Below, one piece after another: positions 24,108 to 31,815 of a DNA stretch of 42,618 nucleotides. Within the stretch, counting starts at the first letter, position 1, and each line of letters opens with the position of its first letter. The notes beneath the pieces are model-generated. The model did not search any database, had not been told where the DNA came from, and saw only the letters and a list, made by a program, of their open reading frames with translations. This DNA comes from Myxococcota bacterium. Its GTDB lineage: Bacteria; Myxococcota_A; UBA796. The position numbers and the translations under genes were made by a program. Location of the stretch: the NCBI GenBank assembly GCA_029251165.1, contig JAQXDW010000068.1, forward strand, positions 1 through 42,618. The letters are read 5' to 3'.

Positions 24108-25060
24108 TGACTCTGACTCTCCTCCTGTCCCTGTCCCTGGCTCGAGCGGACAACCCCGCTGTGGTCGTCCAAGAGGATCGCTCGGTGGTGGCCGAGCCGG
24201 TCGCGGAGCCCTCGCTAACGGAGTCCCCGGTCGCGGAGCCCCCGCTTGAGCCGGCGCTGGCGGATCCGATCCACGTCAGCATCGAGATGCCCCCGCAGGT
24301 TCCTGCGACGGTCGGTCTGCTCCCGAGTGTCGATCTGCCGATGCGGGGGACGTGGAGTGCCCTGCCGCTGCTCGTGCTGACGGGCATCCTGATGCTGATC
24401 TCCACCAGCATCAAGCGCCTGAGGGACCTCTTGCGCCCTGCAGGCCTGATGCCCGCCGCGCTGCTTGCCCTGAGCAGAGCCGCCAGCACTGCTGCGACCT
24501 TCGCGCTCATCGGTGCGATCATCGCCCTCGTTCCGCCGACCTATGCCCCTGTGCTGCCCTGGATGTTCTTGGCTGCTGCCGTGGCTTTTGGTTGGTCGGC
24601 GCGCGATGTTCTCCCCGATCTCATCGGCGGCCTGGTCATCCGAATCGATGGGCGGGTGACGGTCGGCCAGCGGCTCGTCGGTGCTGCGGAGCCGGGACGC
24701 GGTGTCGTCTCGGACCTCGGGCTGCTCAGCGTTACCCTCACTGATGGTGATGCCACCTGGACGGTTCCCAACCGCCGCCTGCTGAAGGCCCCGCTTCGTG
24801 TCGAGGATACCCGCTGTCCGGAGGTTGCGGTGTGGCTGACCCTGCCAGCCGATGTGCCCCCGGCGGTCATGCGTGCGGCGCTGTCGGAGGCTGCCCTGAC
24901 GACCCCCTGGGGCGCGCCAGGTGTTCGCCCCGAGCTGCAGCAAGACCCCGCCTCACCCGCGCGCTGGCGGGTCGTGATGCGCGTGCTCCATGAGTCGGCC
25001 ATCGAGGACTTTCAAGGGTCCCTCCGAGAGCGTGTCCTGGAGCACCTCGCAGCAGACTGA
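24107..25060 (+). CDS. Small MscS-like mechanosensitive channel, third gene of the antiporter operon
   Basis: A 317-residue membrane protein. A short signal segment (MTLTLLLSLSLARA) is followed by a Pro/Glu/Val-rich periplasmic linker (about 15-75), two or three transmembrane helices (about 82-170) and an MscS beta domain. The signature DLIGGLVIRIDGRVTVGQ matches the pore-helix end and PFxVGD-type start of the domain, and TWTVPNRRLL matches the IPNS turn. The C-terminal 90 residues fit the alpha/beta domain. MscS proteins open under membrane tension to release solutes. The start overlaps the upstream stop as TGATG and follows GGAGG (24094-24098). Position suggests joint ion and osmotic control with the two antiporters. 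The pore helix is less Gly/Ala-regular than in E. coli MscS. Confidence 0.75.
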   Translation: MTLTLLLSLSLARADNPAVVVQEDRSVVAEPVAEPSLTESPVAEPPLEPALADPIHVSIEMPPQVPATVGLLPSVDLPMRGTWSALPLLVLTGILMLISTSIKRLRDLLRPAGLMPAALLALSRAASTAATFALIGAIIALVPPTYAPVLPWMFLAAAVAFGWSARDVLPDLIGGLVIRIDGRVTVGQRLVGAAEPGRGVVSDLGLLSVTLTDGDATWTVPNRRLLKAPLRVEDTRCPEVAVWLTLPADVPPAVMRAALSEAALTTPWGAPGVRPELQQDPASPARWRVVMRVLHESAIEDFQGSLRERVLEHLAAD

Positions 25061-25097
25061 GCCCCTCCAAGACCCTCTACTCCTGCCGTGCGCCTCT

Positions 25098-27254
25098 TCA
25101 GGGTGCGTTGCCCTGCGCCTCTGCGAGCAGCGCCCGGTTGTGGCTTCCGGTCGGGCGGTTGATCCACTTGGGGGCCTCAAACTCAATCCAGGGCCGATCG
25201 TCGGTGTTGAGCGGAGCGGGACCGGCCAGGCGGCGGAGCTGAGCGGGGCCGAGGGTCGGTGAGATCGGCAGCCCATCGGGCAGCGACGGTGCTGCGATGA
25301 GGAGGGCATCTGCACCGGGGATTGTCTCGAACAGCCAGGCCTGCGGAAAGACCTCCAGGAAGGTGCGGACCAGGGAGCGGAGCGCGCGCGGGGGCAGCGC
25401 GTAGAGCTGCACCCACTGGCAGAACACCCCGTCTGTGCGCAGACGGCTCCGGGCGATCTGCCAGTACTGAAGCGTGAACAGGTTGCTGACACCGGTGATC
25501 CAGGGGTTGGAGGGCTCGCTGATGATCACGGCGTAGTCCGGGCCGGGGCGGAGAAGATGTGCGCGGGCATCGCCCTCGATGAGGGTGACCCGTGGATCGT
25601 CGAGGACTGCCCCGCTGACGTGGTCGAAGTAGCGGCTGGCCTCCACGACCGCAGGCTCCAGCTCGATGATGGTCAGGGCGTCCGCACCCGCCTTCAGTGC
25701 TTCACCGGCAGTCACTCCGCTGGCGAGACCGACGACAAGGGTGGGTCGGTCGGGCTGACTTGCGGCGACGGCGAGCGGGAGCTGCCCGGAGAGCTGCTGG
25801 GTGGGCATGTCCGCGCCGTCGGAGGCATCAACCTTGCCGTTGATGGAGAGCCAGCGGTTGCCGGTGCGGGTGCTCTCACCGACGGCGACGGAGGCGGTGA
25901 TGCCGTCGCGGTAGTAGCGCATGGTCCAGCCGTCGTGGGCAAAGTCCTCGATGGCACGCGGAGACAGATCGACGAATTCGCCGAGCCGGTTGTAGAGCCC
26001 GACGGCATACAGGGCCGGATCCCAGCGGGGGGTGAGGGCGGTCAGGAGTCCGAAGGCGACCAGCGGCGCGAGACGCTGACGACGCGGAGCGGGCAGGGTC
26101 GCGGCGGTGAGCACTGCGAGGCCACCGATCAGCAGGACAATCCCTCGGATGCCGATCAGGGGCATCCCGAGCAGGCCGGCCAGTCCAGCGCCGAGTACGC
26201 CGCCGAGCGTGTTCGCGCCGAGGACCTGTCCAGCAGCGCGCTGGGGGGAGCAGCCGTCTGCAGACTGAAGGCTCGCGGAGAAGACCACGCCGCTGGCGAC
26301 GGGGGCTCCGGCCATCGCGATCGCGAGCAGGAGTGCACCGGATGCGAGCTGCCCTGAGGCTCCGGTGAGCGACCAGGCGGCTGCCAGGCCGTGGGGGAGC
26401 GCCCGCCAGGCGGCGGTCCCGCCGACCGCGAGGAGGCCCAGCGCTGCCAGGGCTGGACCGAGCGCACGGGGACCCCAGCGACGGCCAAGCTCTGCGCCCA
26501 GCGCCACGCCGGCGAGGAACACGGCCAGCACGACCGCCATCGCATAGACGCTGCCGCCGAGCAGCAGCGCCGCGAGCCGGGACCACGAGGCCTCCAGGGC
26601 CATCGCACCGCCGCCGGCCACCGCTGCGGCGAGGAGCACCCGACCAGGAACCTGGCCGGTCGGAGGTTGGATCGGGGCGGCATCCTGCCAGCGGCGCTGA
26701 CGGGCGAGCTGGAGCGCGGCGAGCCCGGCGAGCGCGGAGCCCGCTGCAGCGACCAGCTCGGTGCCGCGAACCCCCAGCAGCGGCATCCACAGAAACGCTG
26801 CAGCCAGGGTGCCGAGGACCGCACCGGCTGTGTTGACGGCGTACAGCGCGGCGATCTGGCGCTTGCTGGAGAGGGCGGCGGAGACCGCTGGCAGCGTCGC
26901 GCCGTGGAGCAGGGCGGGGGGAAGCAGCAGCGGAGCGGCCAGCAAGAGGTGCCCGGTGAGGCCCTCCACGGGCAGGGTGTGCGGGGCCAGCCCGGCGAGC
27001 AGCGCAGGGAACAGCACCGTCCAGCCGGCCGCAGCCAGCTCCAGCACGCCGTACTCTCCCGGTGCCATTCGCCAGGTCCGACGACCAGCCCACACTCCAC
27101 CGATGCCCAGCCCGGCCATGTACAGCGCCAGGATCAGGGTGGTGGCGATCCCCGCACTGCCGGTCGCGAGGGTCAGCCGACGCAGCCAGACCATCTCGCA
27201 GGTCAGGGCAGCGGCACCAGAGAGGGCGAGGAGCGGGAGGAGGGTGCGGAGCAT
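25098..27254 (-). CDS. Fused polytopic membrane/spermidine-synthase-like protein
   Basis: A 718-residue protein. About 400 N-terminal residues form 10 to 12 transmembrane helices with MFS-like and repeat-like features (two similar halves start GAAALTCEMVWLRRL and GGAMALEASWSRLAAL). The C-terminal part is a SAM-methyltransferase-fold domain of the spermidine synthase family: LVVGLASGVTAG (506-517) for the cofactor site, VTLIEGDARAHL, and IISEPSNPWITGVSNLFT. The canonical Asp of polyamine synthases is replaced in the SEPSNPW motif, as is usual in this fused family, so true spermidine synthesis is doubtful and the substrate is unknown. It lies 5 bases after the small gene at 27260 and is probably co-transcribed. 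Its 3' end faces the MscS gene across 37 bases. Confidence 0.85.
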   Translation of the reverse strand: MLRTLLPLLALSGAAALTCEMVWLRRLTLATGSAGIATTLILALYMAGLGIGGVWAGRRTWRMAPGEYGVLELAAAGWTVLFPALLAGLAPHTLPVEGLTGHLLLAAPLLLPPALLHGATLPAVSAALSSKRQIAALYAVNTAGAVLGTLAAAFLWMPLLGVRGTELVAAAGSALAGLAALQLARQRRWQDAAPIQPPTGQVPGRVLLAAAVAGGGAMALEASWSRLAALLLGGSVYAMAVVLAVFLAGVALGAELGRRWGPRALGPALAALGLLAVGGTAAWRALPHGLAAAWSLTGASGQLASGALLLAIAMAGAPVASGVVFSASLQSADGCSPQRAAGQVLGANTLGGVLGAGLAGLLGMPLIGIRGIVLLIGGLAVLTAATLPAPRRQRLAPLVAFGLLTALTPRWDPALYAVGLYNRLGEFVDLSPRAIEDFAHDGWTMRYYRDGITASVAVGESTRTGNRWLSINGKVDASDGADMPTQQLSGQLPLAVAASQPDRPTLVVGLASGVTAGEALKAGADALTIIELEPAVVEASRYFDHVSGAVLDDPRVTLIEGDARAHLLRPGPDYAVIISEPSNPWITGVSNLFTLQYWQIARSRLRTDGVFCQWVQLYALPPRALRSLVRTFLEVFPQAWLFETIPGADALLIAAPSLPDGLPISPTLGPAQLRRLAGPAPLNTDDRPWIEFEAPKWINRPTGSHNRALLAEAQGNAP

Positions 27255-27259
27255 GGGCC

Positions 27260-27724
27260 TCAGGTCGGCTGGATGCTGGAGAAGCGGGCGGTGAGTGTGG
27301 GCTGATCTGGAACGATGGCGAAGGTCATCTTCACGCTGGTCTTGCGGACCGTCAGCAGGATCAGATCGGTGGTGTGGTCGATGGTGAGCGGCAGCTGCAG
27401 GGAGAGCAGGGGCTCCAGCACATCCTGCAGGGTTGTCTCTGGACCGAGGATCCAGTCATCGACCGACAGCGCAGCGCTCTCGCAGTGCTGACCGATGTGA
27501 TCGGTGTAGAGCATCCAGACGGTGTCGTCTTCGTAGAAGTGCAGCTCCATGACACCGTACCGCCAGAAGCCCGCCGTCATCATGTCACGCGTGCCCATTC
27601 CACCGAAATCGTCGGGATCTCCCAGCTGCTCATGGGCCGCCATGCGCGTCATTCCCGGTCGCAGTCCACCAAAGTCGCCGGTCGTGATGAGCTCGTGGAG
27701 ACGAACAGTGAGCGGGGGGGACAT
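27260..27724 (-). CDS. Small cytosolic protein of unknown function
   Basis: A 154-residue soluble protein. The motif GLRPGMTRMAAHEQLGDPDD followed by FWRYGVMELHFYEDD resembles small proteins seen beside toxins or in SMI1/Imm-like sets in actinobacteria and myxobacteria, but no toxin is adjacent, so an immunity role is not claimed. ATG 27724 is preferred over the adjacent TTG at 27727; GAGG lies upstream. It heads a two-gene transcript with the spermidine-synthase-like gene 5 bases downstream, and is divergent from the secreted-protein gene at 27775 across 50 bases. Confidence 0.6.
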   Translation of the reverse strand: MSPPLTVRLHELITTGDFGGLRPGMTRMAAHEQLGDPDDFGGMGTRDMMTAGFWRYGVMELHFYEDDTVWMLYTDHIGQHCESAALSVDDWILGPETTLQDVLEPLLSLQLPLTIDHTTDLILLTVRKTSVKMTFAIVPDQPTLTARFSSIQPT

Positions 27725-27774
27725 CAAGACCTCGTGGGGCTGGGAGCGCAGTCGACGGTGATAGTCTCAGGGCA

Positions 27775-28599
27775 ATGCGACTACAGATTATTCTCCCGCT
27801 CGTATCCTCCCTCGCCTGTAGCGTCTCGACGGGCGCAGACGAGGCTGAGCAGAAGCGGGGGCTGTGCTACACCGCGATCGAGCGGGAGGCCGGCAACGCC
27901 ATCGACGTGCACTGTGGGGAGTTCTTTCCCGTCTTCATGGCGCCCGGCGGTGATCTACCCACGCGCGCGCGCGCTTGGTTCCACCATCGTCCTGAGCTGT
28001 GTGCTGGGGCCACAGATCCCGCTCTTCGGGCGACGTTTTGTGAGGGGCTGGAGCCTGGAGACTGGGCAGAGCTGTGGCAGATCTGGGGTGTTGAGCGCCT
28101 GACCGCGCATGCCGGTGCTCCCCCCAGCACGCTGCAGCTGAGCCGGTTCCTCAACGAGCTTGGCCTCATCGGTGACCCAGCGATCGGAGCGACGATGCCG
28201 GGCTGCAACCAGGACTGCCGGTGGTGGACCGCGGCGTCTGAGCGCTTCCACACCGCAGATGAGCTGAGCCTGTTCTACGCCGACACCGTCACCATGGTTG
28301 ACGACATGCCCGCTCGAATGGTGGCCTGGGACCGCGCCTGCAGCGGTCCAGGAGACACCCCGCTGTGCCGCCTCACGGAGACTGCCACTGCTGCTGAGGT
28401 TGATGATGCCTGGGATGCCTGGGTCCGTGGTGCGATCGCCATGCAGCACCGCATCTACGGTCTCTCTCTGCCCGTGCCCCGTGTCGATGAGGAGGTCTAT
28501 CGGGTCCGCCGTCACTTCCAGCTCTGGGGGCTGCCGTGGTCGGATCGCAAGGCCCCGAGCATCGGAGACGGCCACGCCTGGCTTCGGAAGAGCCGATGA
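27775..28599 (+). CDS. Exported Cys- and Trp-rich protein, unknown function
   Basis: A 274-residue protein with an N-terminal export signal (MRLQIILPLVSSLACS). The SLAC could be a weak lipobox (Cys15), so a lipoprotein is possible. The mature part has paired cysteines, including CYTA, CGEF, CAGA, CEGL and CNQDC, likely forming disulphides, and many Trp residues, and is mostly helical. No known domain is recognised. A GTGATAGTCT -10-like sequence lies near 27757-27766, about 10 bases before the start. The stop overlaps the start of the YchJ-family gene by 4 bases (ATGA), so the two are co-translated. Why a periplasmic Cys-rich protein is coupled to a SEC-C protein is not known. Confidence 0.7.
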   Translation: MRLQIILPLVSSLACSVSTGADEAEQKRGLCYTAIEREAGNAIDVHCGEFFPVFMAPGGDLPTRARAWFHHRPELCAGATDPALRATFCEGLEPGDWAELWQIWGVERLTAHAGAPPSTLQLSRFLNELGLIGDPAIGATMPGCNQDCRWWTAASERFHTADELSLFYADTVTMVDDMPARMVAWDRACSGPGDTPLCRLTETATAAEVDDAWDAWVRGAIAMQHRIYGLSLPVPRVDEEVYRVRRHFQLWGLPWSDRKAPSIGDGHAWLRKSR

Positions 28600-29009
28600 G
28601 CGCGCCCAATGGACCCTGTCCGTGCGGCAGCGGTCGGAAGTACAAGAAGTGCTGTCGGGTGTTTCACTACGGCCGCCTGCCGGACCATCCTGAGCAGCTG
28701 ATGCGCTCGCGGTATGCGGCCTACGCCGTCGGAGCGGTCGACTACATTCTCTCCACCACCCACCCGACCAGCCCCCACTTTCGGAGCGACACCGAGACGT
28801 GGCGTGCGGAGGTGCGGCGGTTCTGCCAGCAGGTGACCTTCCTCAGCCTGAGGGTAGAGCACGCGGAGGCGGCTGGAGATAGCGGCTTGGTCCGCTTCTT
28901 TGCGACCCTCAAGCAGGGGGAGCGAGATGCCTCCTTTGGCGAGGAGAGCGCGTTCGTCCGTCGCGACGGACAGTGGCTGTATGTCGCGGGGAAGCCACAC
29001 CCGAGCTGA
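28596..29009 (+). CDS. ychJ: YchJ-family (UPF0225) SEC-C zinc-binding protein
   Basis: A 137-residue protein. The N terminus is a SEC-C motif, CPCGSGRKYKKCC (8-20), a zinc site also found at the end of SecA. It is followed by the YchJ signature LMRSRYAAYAVGAVDYIL and a C-terminal NTF2-like fold ending with ESAFVRRDGQWLYVAG. The biochemical role of YchJ is not established. ATG 28596 overlaps the stop of the exported Cys-rich protein by 4 bases. Two hairpins follow at 29020-29075. Confidence 0.88.
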   Translation: MSAPNGPCPCGSGRKYKKCCRVFHYGRLPDHPEQLMRSRYAAYAVGAVDYILSTTHPTSPHFRSDTETWRAEVRRFCQQVTFLSLRVEHAEAAGDSGLVRFFATLKQGERDASFGEESAFVRRDGQWLYVAGKPHPS

Positions 29010-29019
29010 TCACAGAGAA

Positions 29020-29046
29020 GCCGCCGAGCCCAGAGGACTCGGCGGC
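29020..29046. terminator. Hairpin between convergent genes (likely minus-strand terminator)
   Basis: A perfect 9-bp stem, GCCGCCGAG with CTCGGCGGC (29020-29028 and 29038-29046), has a 9-base loop. On the minus strand it is followed by TTCTCTG, a weak T tract, so it best serves the STAND-TPR gene ending at 29091. It could also stop ychJ transcripts. Confidence 0.6.
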
Positions 29047-29051
29047 GGATG

Positions 29052-29075
29052 CACAGGCTCCGCGTGGAGCCTGTG
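29052..29075. terminator. Second hairpin between convergent genes
   Basis: A perfect 10-bp inverted repeat CACAGGCTCC with GGAGCCTGTG (29052-29061, 29066-29075) encloses GCGT. No T tract follows on either strand. Together with the neighbouring hairpin it probably forms a bidirectional barrier between ychJ (stop 29009) and the STAND-TPR gene (stop 29091). Confidence 0.55.
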
Positions 29076-29090
29076 GAGACGTGGGGCGGT

Positions 29091-31670
29091 CTACAGCTCG
29101 TCGAGCTGCTTGCGGATCGCCTTGCGCTCTTCCTTCAGCTTGCCCGTGCTCGCGGCCTGCATGGCAGCCGTCAGCAGCTGCTTGGCGGCGTTCTTGTCTC
29201 CGCCTGCAGCAGCGAACGCAGCGAGCTGGCGGTTTGCACCGACCACCTTGCGCCAGTCCTTGGCCTGCGTTGCCGCAGGGAGGGCTCCCCGGAATGCCTC
29301 GATGGCAGCGGAGTGCTCGCCGATCTGCGTGAGCGCGCCGCCCATGTTGAACAGCAGCTCCTTGAGGAAGCCGGCGTTGGTCGCATCGGCCTTGCTGCGG
29401 GACTGCCGGAACAGGCTGACCGCCTCGGTGGGGTTGCCCTTCATCAGGTTGAAGAGGCCGAGGTTGTAGAGGTCGATGGCCTCCAGCCGGGTGAACTTCA
29501 GGGCCTGGGTGAGCTGCAGGGTGCGCTGACCTGCGGCGATGGCGGCTTCGAACTGCTTGAGCGAGGCACGGGCCTGGGCGAGCAGAGAGGTCGCGGCGCG
29601 CTCTCGGGACGGGTTCTTGAGCGCCTGAGCGATCTGGGTGACCCGAGAGAGGACGTCGGCAGCCTTGCTGTGCTGACCGGCGATGAGCATGCACTCACCG
29701 AGGTTCAGGCCCGCCTCAAGCGCCAGCGGACCCTGGTTGGCCTGACCGGCCAGCTCGTTGGCCTTGCGGAACTGCTCGATGGCCTCCTGCATCCGGCGCT
29801 CCTTCTTGGCGACGAGGCCGCGGATGAAGGCTGCGTTGGACTGAATTGGCGGGATGTTGGCGAGCTGAACGGCCTCGGTGGCCTTGTCGCGGGCGGCGTT
29901 GGGGTTACCGTCGTTGAGCTCGATCATGCCGAGGTGAACCAGGATCTCGGCCTGCTTCATCTTGTCGTCGAGCCCGCGGTACATCTTGAGGGCGTCGTTG
30001 GCGCGATCGCGGGCGCGGTAGATGTCCTGACGGCGCAGATCCAGGCGGCTGCCGGCAAGCAGAAGCCATGCGGACATGTTGCGATCTTCCTTGTCGCTCG
30101 CCCAGGCCATCGCGTCGTTGTAGAGCGACTCGGTCTGCTTGACGTCGCCGGAGTTCACCATGCGGTCGAGGAGGTTCATGTAGACCGTGCGCCGCATCGG
30201 GTCAGGCCAGGAGATCTCATCGAAGTAGCGGAGCAGGTCGTGGGTCATCGCCCAGACCTGGGGCTGGTCAGCAGACAGTGCCGCGCTGCGGAGACGGGCC
30301 GCCCGGTTGGGTGCCTGATTCTCTGCGAACATCCGCATCGTCTTGACGAGGTAGGCGTAGTTCCGGGGCACCATGAAGCGCTCCATGAACGCCGCGACGC
30401 GCTGTGCGACGGCGGTGTCTTCCTCGGAGGTGTGCCGGGCCAGGACGCTCTCGCGGAGGATGGCCTTGTGGAACTGGTAGATCCAGGTCTGCATCGAGTC
30501 GGAGAACTGAAGCTCCTTGTAGACCCCTTCGGTGGCATCGAACAGGTCGTCGATGCTGTCGCGAGTGTAGGCGCCCATGTCGGCGACGAGGCCGGACGGA
30601 AAGGACAGCCCGAGCAGTGCCGCGAGGTAGGCGACGCGCTCTGCATCGTCTGCGCTTGCCGTCTTGCGCTTGCCGACCTGCTCCTTTGCACCCTCTGCAC
30701 CCTCTGCACCCTCTGCACCCTCTGCAGCATCGCCATCGTCGTCGTCGCTGCTCCCTTCCAGCTCGCCGGCATCGGGGGTGATGTCGGCGAGGGAAGCGAT
30801 GGTGAGGTCGCCGAGGTTGTCGAGGCGCTCGTTGGTGCTCAGCCAGTCGACGAGCTCTGCGACGAAGCCGGGGCGTCCGCTCGCGAGCTCAGCGATGCGC
30901 GCAGCATCGCTGCTCAGCTCCTTGCTGACCAGGTACTTGCTGACCTCATCTGCGCCCCAGGGCTGCAGGGTGAGGACATTGACCTGCTCGCTGCAGCGCT
31001 CAAGTGCCTCCTGGAGCGGCATGGAGATCCAGGCCTTGGCGGTGTCGTCGAACGCGACGCTGCTCATCAGGACCAGCAGGGAGAGCTCCTCCTCGCTGCC
31101 CATCTCCTTGAGGAGGGCCTCCAGCATCGCGGCCATTGCGATGGACTGGGTGTTGTGGAGGTTCTGGAGGTCGAGGATGACCGGGAACTTCCGAGCGATA
31201 CCGGTGACGAGCTCGACGAGACCGATGAGCGGGTTGTCCCGAGGCATGATGACCTGGAACTTCTCGTCACCAGGCTTCGGTGCGCCCTTCTTGAGGCCTT
31301 CGATGAACGCCTGGTACCAGCGCTGGACCCGAGCGGGCTGCTTGGGGAGCTGGGAATTGAGCGCCATCTCGACCTTGCCCCGGAGGACCGGGTTGCGGTG
31401 GAGTCCAGCGAACAGTCCTGCGTACATGCGCAGGAGGGTCTGCATGCCGTCTTCTTCGTCGGTCAGCGCAGGCCGCCAGACGAGGGTGTCGCCGTCTTCG
31501 GCGACCGCGGACCGGCACAGCTCACCGACCATGGCGCGCTTACCACCGCCGATGGGGGCGACGAGGTGAACCGCGCGAGGGGTGCCGTCGAGGACAGCGC
31601 TCCAGTGCTGCTTTAGGGTGGCAAGGTCCGCCTCGTGGGCGACGTAAAGAGGAGTAGTCGACTCGGCCAA
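29091..31670 (-). CDS. STAND-like NTPase with C-terminal TPR array
   Basis: An 859-residue soluble protein. Residues about 5-270 look like a STAND/AAA NTPase: LVAPIGGGKRAM (36-47) is a P-loop-like segment with Lys but Arg in place of Ser/Thr, and FPVILDLQNLHN (162-173) is the Walker B with the LH typical of STAND proteins. A winged-helix-like part follows. An acidic low-complexity linker contains DDDDGD and four AEG-type repeats (about 310-330). Residues about 500-850 are TPR repeats, for example LYNLGLFNLMKGNPTEAVSL. STAND proteins act as ligand-controlled switches; partner and signal are unknown. The TTG at 31670 follows GGAG by 6 nt and is the best start, as no ATG lies nearby. Two hairpins follow its stop. 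Confidence 0.8.
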   Translation of the reverse strand: MAESTTPLYVAHEADLATLKQHWSAVLDGTPRAVHLVAPIGGGKRAMVGELCRSAVAEDGDTLVWRPALTDEEDGMQTLLRMYAGLFAGLHRNPVLRGKVEMALNSQLPKQPARVQRWYQAFIEGLKKGAPKPGDEKFQVIMPRDNPLIGLVELVTGIARKFPVILDLQNLHNTQSIAMAAMLEALLKEMGSEEELSLLVLMSSVAFDDTAKAWISMPLQEALERCSEQVNVLTLQPWGADEVSKYLVSKELSSDAARIAELASGRPGFVAELVDWLSTNERLDNLGDLTIASLADITPDAGELEGSSDDDDGDAAEGAEGAEGAEGAKEQVGKRKTASADDAERVAYLAALLGLSFPSGLVADMGAYTRDSIDDLFDATEGVYKELQFSDSMQTWIYQFHKAILRESVLARHTSEEDTAVAQRVAAFMERFMVPRNYAYLVKTMRMFAENQAPNRAARLRSAALSADQPQVWAMTHDLLRYFDEISWPDPMRRTVYMNLLDRMVNSGDVKQTESLYNDAMAWASDKEDRNMSAWLLLAGSRLDLRRQDIYRARDRANDALKMYRGLDDKMKQAEILVHLGMIELNDGNPNAARDKATEAVQLANIPPIQSNAAFIRGLVAKKERRMQEAIEQFRKANELAGQANQGPLALEAGLNLGECMLIAGQHSKAADVLSRVTQIAQALKNPSRERAATSLLAQARASLKQFEAAIAAGQRTLQLTQALKFTRLEAIDLYNLGLFNLMKGNPTEAVSLFRQSRSKADATNAGFLKELLFNMGGALTQIGEHSAAIEAFRGALPAATQAKDWRKVVGANRQLAAFAAAGGDKNAAKQLLTAAMQAASTGKLKEERKAIRKQLDEL
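30688..30723. repeat. In-frame 9-bp tandem repeat (four copies)
   Basis: GCACCCTCT repeats four times without error at 30688-30723, inside the STAND-TPR gene. On the coding strand it encodes repeated Glu-Gly-Ala in an acidic linker. The 9-base unit would let slippage change linker length without breaking the frame. Confidence 0.9.
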
Positions 31671-31759
31671 GGCAGGCTCCGCGTCAAGGTTGGGTCTGGA
31701 TGAGAGTCAGGGGTGTGCCCCGTCGGACAGCCCTCCTTAAAACCGAGAGTGCCAGTCGT

Positions 31760-31792
31760 CCACCGGCAGTCCGGTGGGCAGGTGGCTATACT
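31760..31792 (+). promoter_or_regulatory. Hairpin/operator-like palindrome and -10 element for the lipoprotein-moxR operon
   Basis: CCACCGG with CCGGTGG (31760-31766, 31771-31777) forms a perfect 7-bp palindrome around CAGT. Ten bases later is TATACT (31787-31792), 5 of 6 to the -10 consensus, 24 bases before the ATG at 31816. No TTGACA lies at the right spacing; the palindrome covers the -35 zone, so an activator or repressor site is plausible. Confidence 0.4.
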
Positions 31793-31815
31793 GGGTTCGC
31801 GATGTGGGGAGTCGG

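Noticed and set aside
27260..27724. A toxin-immunity pair
   Set aside because: The small protein only loosely resembles Imm/SMI1-type proteins and no toxin or secretion gene is adjacent.
29049..31616. An 855-codon plus-strand open frame
   Set aside because: It mirrors the STAND-TPR gene in a GC-rich region; the real gene has NTPase and TPR motifs and a ribosome site.
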